Source of the DNA: Leptospiraceae bacterium
GTDB lineage: Bacteria; Spirochaetota; Leptospiria; Leptospirales; Leptospiraceae
Length of the DNA: 64,000 bases
Reading direction: 5' to 3'
NCBI GenBank assembly: GCA_024233835.1
Contig: JACKPC010000001.1
Span: 1,612,001 to 1,676,000, forward strand
The first letter of the stretch is position 1, and each line of letters begins with the position of its first letter. The notes beneath the pieces are model-generated. The model did not search any database, was not told the DNA's origin, and saw only the letters and a list, made by a program, of their open reading frames with translations. Shown in pieces: positions 60,023 through 64,000 of the stretch. Both the position numbers and the translations under genes were made by a program.

Positions 60023-60715
60023 TCAAGGCGAGGTACTGAACTGAATTACATCTAATTCAGCGTAGATTGAGTTCGCGCTAGCCCCGATTTTTACAGTACC
60101 ATCAGTCCCAATAATATCCACCCGGTGGACGGCATTGCCGGTATGGGCAATCACCGGATAAGATACTACTCCATATGGCCTATAACCGGCAGGTAAGGTC
60201 AAAATAATATCATCGGTAGCAAAATTGCTGCCTGTTTTAATGGCAAGGCCTCTCATATAGACTATATCCCCAATTTTTCGATATTGGCATTTGATCCAGC
60301 CGATGTTAGCACAAGATACCCCAGAACCTAAGGATGTTACATCTATCCAGGGTACATTCCATGATATATTACCATTCACATCCAACTTTTCCGCTGGACT
60401 ACTCGTCCCAATACCCACATTACCATCGGTATAAACCGCATCTGTTGTGGTAGTTCCCTTCATCCAATTCGGGATACCTTCAATGGCAGTTTTGATAACA
60501 TTGATACCGTTACCGATATTATTCAAATCGGTAGATGTCAGGGTTGAACCGGAAGTCCAGTCGGTTTTTACACTGACATTATTTACAGCGATTGCCAGAA
60601 GGGAGACACTAAGGAAACCTGCTGTAAGTCCTGCACCAATTACCAGGCTTTTAAAAAAAAGTCTTATACTAATGGCGAAGTTTTTTATAAATAGAAGTTT
60701 GAATCTGCGTTTCAT
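60023..60715 (-). CDS. Exported tail-fibre-like protein with GIGT stem (array member)
   Basis: The protein has 230 residues. A signal peptide (MKRRFKLLFIKNFAISIRL, then a second copy-like segment GAGLTAGFLSVSL) is followed by a conserved stem VSVKTDWTSGSTLTSTDLNNI and an NVGIGTSSPAEKLDVNG repeat typical of phage tail-fibre and S74-type proteins. The C-terminal 100 residues (WIKCQYRKIGDIVYMRG, LPAGYRPYG) look like a small beta-sandwich tip. The signal region has a short internal duplication. Probably surface-exposed. There is no peptidase S74 chaperone. Confidence 0.75.
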   Translation of the reverse strand: MKRRFKLLFIKNFAISIRLFFKSLVIGAGLTAGFLSVSLLAIAVNNVSVKTDWTSGSTLTSTDLNNIGNGINVIKTAIEGIPNWMKGTTTTDAVYTDGNVGIGTSSPAEKLDVNGNISWNVPWIDVTSLGSGVSCANIGWIKCQYRKIGDIVYMRGLAIKTGSNFATDDIILTLPAGYRPYGVVSYPVIAHTGNAVHRVDIIGTDGTVKIGASANSIYAELDVIQFSTSP

Positions 60716-60775
60716 GTCCTTGTCCTTGTTTGACTATTTTATTATTTTTATATAGTACCTGTTTCTTATTCATTG
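60716..60775 (-). promoter_or_regulatory. Conserved leader of the array (copy 3)
   Basis: GAAACAGGTACTATATAAAAATAATAAAATAGTC followed by AACAAGGACAAGGAC and ATG. The doubled AAGGAC ribosome site is shared with copy 4. Confidence 0.6.
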
Positions 60776-60870
60776 TCCTCCACATCCACTCTATGGGATA
60801 AGTCTCAGACCTGTTGTTACAATGATTGTGCTTTTCTGTTTTTTACTGCAAGGATATTTTTAATAGGGAA

Positions 60871-61448
60871 CTATATCATCCACCAGGGTAAAGCGAGAAT
60901 TTCCTCGGTGATTAAATATGGTTTTTCGCAGGTACAAACTATCAGTCCTTTTCCTTTTTCTTGTTCTGGAATAGATGAATAAAAAGAATGAATTCCACGT
61001 GCATCGTTTTTAGAAGGATAAGAAGTTAGCTTAACTTCAATTGGGTAAAGTTTGCCTCTAAACTCTAAAATTAAGTCTACTTCAGCTCCTGCCTGCGTTC
61101 TATAATGATACAGTCCCAGAAATAAGGACATAGTTTTTAGGTTCTTTAATATTTCCATAACAACATACGTTTCAAATAGTTTTCCCTTCATGGGATGATT
61201 CATAATGCTTTCGGGTGAGCCTATTTTTTGAAGTTCACATATTATACCTGTATCTGTAAAATATCCTTTTCTTTTCTTGCACCGGAAATATCCTGAACAG
61301 GATCAAAGGTAACCGTCTGTAAATTGCCCCTAAAAACTGTTTCTATCAGAGTAGATTTGCATACCTGTCTGGCTCCCTGCAAGCAAACCACCGGAAAATA
61401 CTTAAAAAGTTTCTGTAATTTGGTTTCAATCAAGCGATTAGCATACAT
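60871..61448 (-). pseudogene. DUF4143/AAA_14-type ATPase with internal deletion
   Basis: The N-terminal third (MYANRLIETKLQKLFKYFPV, altered Walker A GARQVCKST with Gly changed to Cys) stops after 68 codons. The C-terminal third follows in another frame: FTDTGIICELQ, then HPMKGKLFETYVVMEIL, and the nuclease-like GAEVDLILEFRGKLYPIEVK, ending at 60871. The middle, about half of the gene by comparison with the intact relative at 61661-62812, is missing. Confidence 0.8.
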
Positions 61449-61660
61449 TTATCTTGCATTATGGCAGTTATAATAGCCATTTTGCAAGGTAAAAGAGCGA
61501 AACTGTCTTTTCAGAGGGAAATAGGAAAACAAGAACTTTTTGGTTTTTTATTTCTATGACAATACTGACTCGCAGCATAACCATTTTTTAGCAAAATTTA
61601 TAGTAAAAATTAATATTATCCTTGAAATTTCGGATGCCATGTTCCTATAATTCAAGTATT

Positions 61661-62812
61661 ATGAAAATTGAACGGATTCATGAAAAGCAAAATATTGAAA
61701 AGCTATTTAAGATATTTCCAGCCGTTAGTATATTGGGTCCGAGACAATGCGGAAAAACGACTCTTGCCAGAGATTTTGGTGCCGATCACTTCTTTGATCT
61801 GGAAAATCCTACTGATTGGCAAATCATGGAAAACCCTGAACTAAATCTTGGCATTTTGGAAGGAACCATTGCGATTGACGAAATCCAGAGAAAGCCAGAT
61901 TTATTTCCCATTCTAAGACACCTGATAGATACAAAGCCCAAACAAAAATATTTACTGTTAGGAAGTGCGTCACCTCTACTTATCAAACAAACTTCAGATT
62001 CTCTAGCAGGAAGAATTGGGTATCACTCCTTAGGAGGTTTTAACCCAAAAGATTTAGCACAAGAAGATTTAAAACAATTGTGGGTTCGAGGCGGTTTTCC
62101 AAGAGCTTTTTTAGCTGATAGTGATGATAGCTCTTTTTTATGGAGGGAAAACTATATTCGAACCTTTTTAGAGAGAGACATACCTCAACTTGGCATTCAA
62201 ATTCCGGCAAATACGATACGTAGGTTCTGGACAATGCTTTCTCATTACCATTCCCAAATTTTAAACTATTCAGAGTTTTCCCGTTCCTTTGGAGTTTCCG
62301 ACAAGACCGTTCGCAATTATTTAGAAATACTCGAAGGAACATTTATGGTCAGGGTTCTACAACCCTGGTATGAGAACATAGGCAAAAGGTTAACAAAGAA
62401 ACCAAAACTTTATTTCACCGATTCAGGAATCTACCATTACTTTTCATCTCTACAGGATTGGAATGACGTTATTTCTTCACCCCGCCTTGGTGCTTCTTAC
62501 GAGGGTTATGTGGTGGAAAACATCATTCGCATTTCTGGAATACCGGAGAGAAATTTCTACTATTGGAGAACCCATGCAGGTTCAGAACTGGATTTGTTCT
62601 GGCAATACAAAGGTAAAAACTATGGAGTAGAAATCAAATACCTCGATGCTCCCAAAACCACCAAGTCCATGCACTCTGCACTAAAAGACTTAAATCTGGA
62701 AAAACTGTATGTTATCTACCCGGGAAATAAAAGCTATTTATTGGCAGAAAAAATCATTGTTCTACCCTTCCATGAAGTTAATAAAGAGTTATGGTTTGTT
62801 TCAAATGTGTAA
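61661..62812 (+). CDS. DUF4143-family AAA_14 ATPase
   Basis: The protein has 383 residues from the ATG at 61661. The ATPase part has Walker A GPRQCGKTTL (26-35) and a Walker B-like EGTIAIDEIQRKPD. A winged-helix-like middle (YSEFSRSFGVSDKTVRNYLEIL) is followed by the C-terminal DUF4143 domain with the restriction-like AGSELDLFWQYKGKNYGVEIKY (Asp/Glu/Lys triad). Such ATPases are common in mobile and defence-rich regions with unclear roles. The pseudogene copy lies opposite, 212 bases away. Confidence 0.9.
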   Translation: MKIERIHEKQNIEKLFKIFPAVSILGPRQCGKTTLARDFGADHFFDLENPTDWQIMENPELNLGILEGTIAIDEIQRKPDLFPILRHLIDTKPKQKYLLLGSASPLLIKQTSDSLAGRIGYHSLGGFNPKDLAQEDLKQLWVRGGFPRAFLADSDDSSFLWRENYIRTFLERDIPQLGIQIPANTIRRFWTMLSHYHSQILNYSEFSRSFGVSDKTVRNYLEILEGTFMVRVLQPWYENIGKRLTKKPKLYFTDSGIYHYFSSLQDWNDVISSPRLGASYEGYVVENIIRISGIPERNFYYWRTHAGSELDLFWQYKGKNYGVEIKYLDAPKTTKSMHSALKDLNLEKLYVIYPGNKSYLLAEKIIVLPFHEVNKELWFVSNV

Positions 62813-62861
62813 CAAGCGATTCTTTCTTAATTGATCGCTTTTTTATTTCCTTTAAATTAAC

Positions 62862-63719
62862 TCAAAAACATAAAATAAACCAATTGATTCGACCTGTACC
62901 AGAAGTTCCACCTGATATATTAGTTTTAAAACTGTTGGTATCAATACTTTCTGAACCAACAATGTTAAACGGATTTGCTGAAGGATGGCCATTTGTTGCA
63001 AAGATCATTTGTAGTAAAGGACAATTGATATTTCTATTATGGGTTATAGTATTAAATGAATCAGGAGCAATTGTTATAACAGCACTACCAGAATATGCCA
63101 ACTTTAAAGATCCGTTCACTTCAAGCTTAGCTGTTGGAGTAGTTGTTCCAATACCGACATTGCCGGTATCATGCTCCATAAATAAAACATTAGTCCAAGT
63201 TGTGTCAGCATGAAATGCAAAAATGAAATCTTCTTTCTCGGTAGTGAATTGAGAGTTGAATCCTCGGGCTGAAAAATGCCAGCCGTATTTACCATTTTCT
63301 GAAATTGGCACACCGCCTGTCGGCCGGGTAGCAAAATTCAAAGATGATTGTGACTCTATTTCAGTGTTGCTGTTTTCAATTTGTATCCCACCATGACCCT
63401 TAACATTAGCATCAATAACTAATTTGTACCCGGGACTTGCTGTCCCGATGCCCACATTGCCATCGTTAAAAACTGCGTCTGTTGTGGTAGTTCCCTTTGT
63501 CCAGTTCGGAATGCCCTCAAGTGCTGTTTTGATAGCCTGGATACCGCTACCGATGTTATTCAACTCGGTGGATGTCAGGCTGGAACCGGAAGTCCAGTCG
63601 GTTTTTACACTGACATTATTTACAGCGATTGCCAGAAGGGATACACTTAAAAATCCTGCGGTAATTCCTGAACTAATAGCGAAGCTTTTTATAAATAGAA
63701 GTTTAAATCTGCGTTTCAT
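62862..63719 (-). CDS. Exported tail-fibre-like protein with GIGT repeats (array member)
   Basis: The protein has 285 residues. It shares with the 60023 gene the signal peptide and the stem to VGIGTxSP, with long identical DNA tracts, then differs. A second NVGIGTTTPTAKLEVNGSLK repeat (about 190) is separated from the first by a unique 90-residue insert (ENGKYGWHFSARGFNSQ). The C-terminal tip ends FKTNISGGTSGTGRINWFILC. The modular form (shared stem, unlike tip) suggests variable surface binding. Confidence 0.75.
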   Translation of the reverse strand: MKRRFKLLFIKSFAISSGITAGFLSVSLLAIAVNNVSVKTDWTSGSSLTSTELNNIGSGIQAIKTALEGIPNWTKGTTTTDAVFNDGNVGIGTASPGYKLVIDANVKGHGGIQIENSNTEIESQSSLNFATRPTGGVPISENGKYGWHFSARGFNSQFTTEKEDFIFAFHADTTWTNVLFMEHDTGNVGIGTTTPTAKLEVNGSLKLAYSGSAVITIAPDSFNTITHNRNINCPLLQMIFATNGHPSANPFNIVGSESIDTNSFKTNISGGTSGTGRINWFILCF

Positions 63720-63778
63720 GTCCTTGTCCTTGTTTGTCTATTTGAGTATTACTATATATTACCTGTTTTTAATTCCTT
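63720..63778 (-). promoter_or_regulatory. Conserved leader of the array (copy 4)
   Basis: AACAGGTAATATATAGTAATACTCAAATAGACAAACAAGGACAAGGAC then ATG; almost identical to copy 1 in the TAATATATAGTAATACTC core. It lies directly after the 3' end of the next array gene. Confidence 0.6.
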
Positions 63779-63792
63779 ACATGTTTTTCTAT

Positions 63793-64000
63793 TTAAGGAG
63801 TAACACTGAACGATATACCATCCAGATTAATATGAGTAGCAGTAGTATTAGCTTTTAAATCAAGATACACCCCATTACTATAAACATTCAGTTTATGAGA
63901 AAAACCATCAGTAGTTCCATGTGCCGGAACGGAAAAAGATATTGCTTTAGGAGGTAAATATTCGGAAGGCAGGTTAATGATCATTTCATTATTAGCCAGG
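63793..64000 (-). CDS. C-terminal end of a further array member (cut by right edge)
   Basis: 69 codons are open to the window edge: NEMIINLPSEYLPPKAISFSV, then FSHKLNVYSNGVYLDLKANTTATHINLDG, ending SFSVTP and stop. The 3' fragment at 57916-58031 is a near copy. The INLPSEYLPP-type strand resembles the LPAGYRP tip of the 60023 protein, so it is probably the same kind of beta-sandwich tip. Confidence 0.7.
   Translation of the reverse strand, partial: LANNEMIINLPSEYLPPKAISFSVPAHGTTDGFSHKLNVYSNGVYLDLKANTTATHINLDGISFSVTP

Noticed and set aside
62791..63213. 140-codon plus-strand frame opposite the array gene
   Set aside because: It is the reverse of the real minus-strand gene with signal peptide and repeats.
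1..64000. CRISPR array, complete transposon, phage structural genes or tRNA genes
   Set aside because: No regular spacer repeats, transposase, integrase or capsid genes were seen. The GIGT proteins resemble tail fibres but have signal peptides and stand without phage genes.

Overview
The window is AT-rich, with GGAGG-type ribosome sites, many TTG and GTG starts and very short or overlapping gene junctions. It most likely comes from a spirochaete of the Leptospiraceae (Leptospira or a close relative). Supporting signs are the periplasmic-flagellum genes (fliI-fliJ-small ORF-flbB and flgB-flgC-fliE), a single unlinked 5S rRNA gene, many lipoproteins with spirochaete-type lipoboxes, several class III adenylate cyclases with varied sensor halves, and the rho-rpmE pair. 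No plasmid, phage structural module, CRISPR array, complete insertion sequence or tRNA gene was seen.

Layout. 1-5.5 kb holds the start of an exported 7TM-DISM-type lipoprotein (cut by the left edge), a PEBP-family protein, and several conserved proteins of unknown role, including a degenerate A-type (HesB-like) carrier and a clan-A glycoside hydrolase. 5.6-9.4 kb holds an exported protein and the flagellar export ATPase block. 9.6-13 kb is a compact run of hydrolase, VapB, VapC and thioesterase. 13-20 kb holds asnS, an adenylate cyclase, an msrA that lacks any in-frame ATG, and a secreted adenosine-deaminase-like protein. 20-31 kb is mostly housekeeping: L21-Prp-L27, typA, rho-L31, a STAS protein, a NifU-like/pentapeptide fusion, and regulators. 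32-38.6 kb holds flgBC-fliE, trmL, an S1-domain protein, a metal-site-defective amidohydrolase homologue and a LytS-like histidine kinase. 38.8-47 kb holds a TMEM43-like protein, a second adenylate cyclase, the lone 5S gene, YceI, a TrkH/KtrB potassium transporter and bioA.

The accessory-looking part starts near 47 kb. 47-53.7 kb carries a surface-uptake locus: a phytase/SdiA-regulated-type lipoprotein, a large TonB-dependent receptor, a small lipoprotein and a beta-helix lipoprotein. Two Pho-box-like direct repeats (7-4-7 spacing) lie in the intergenic region at its head, which suggests phosphate-controlled expression; this is an inference. 53.7-57.3 kb holds a rhodanese lipoprotein and a very large lipoprotein.

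The last 6.3 kb (57.7-64 kb) is the most unusual part. It is an array of related exported proteins with nearly identical leader DNA and signal peptide. The two full copies also share a GIGT-motif (tail-fibre-like) stem, but their C-terminal parts differ. The array contains two full copies, a right-edge copy, a 5' fragment, a 3' fragment and a degenerate leader-led copy. A hipBA toxin-antitoxin module sits between two of the fragments. A DUF4143-type ATPase is present twice in opposite orientation, one copy intact and one with the middle deleted. This looks like a recombining surface-protein locus.
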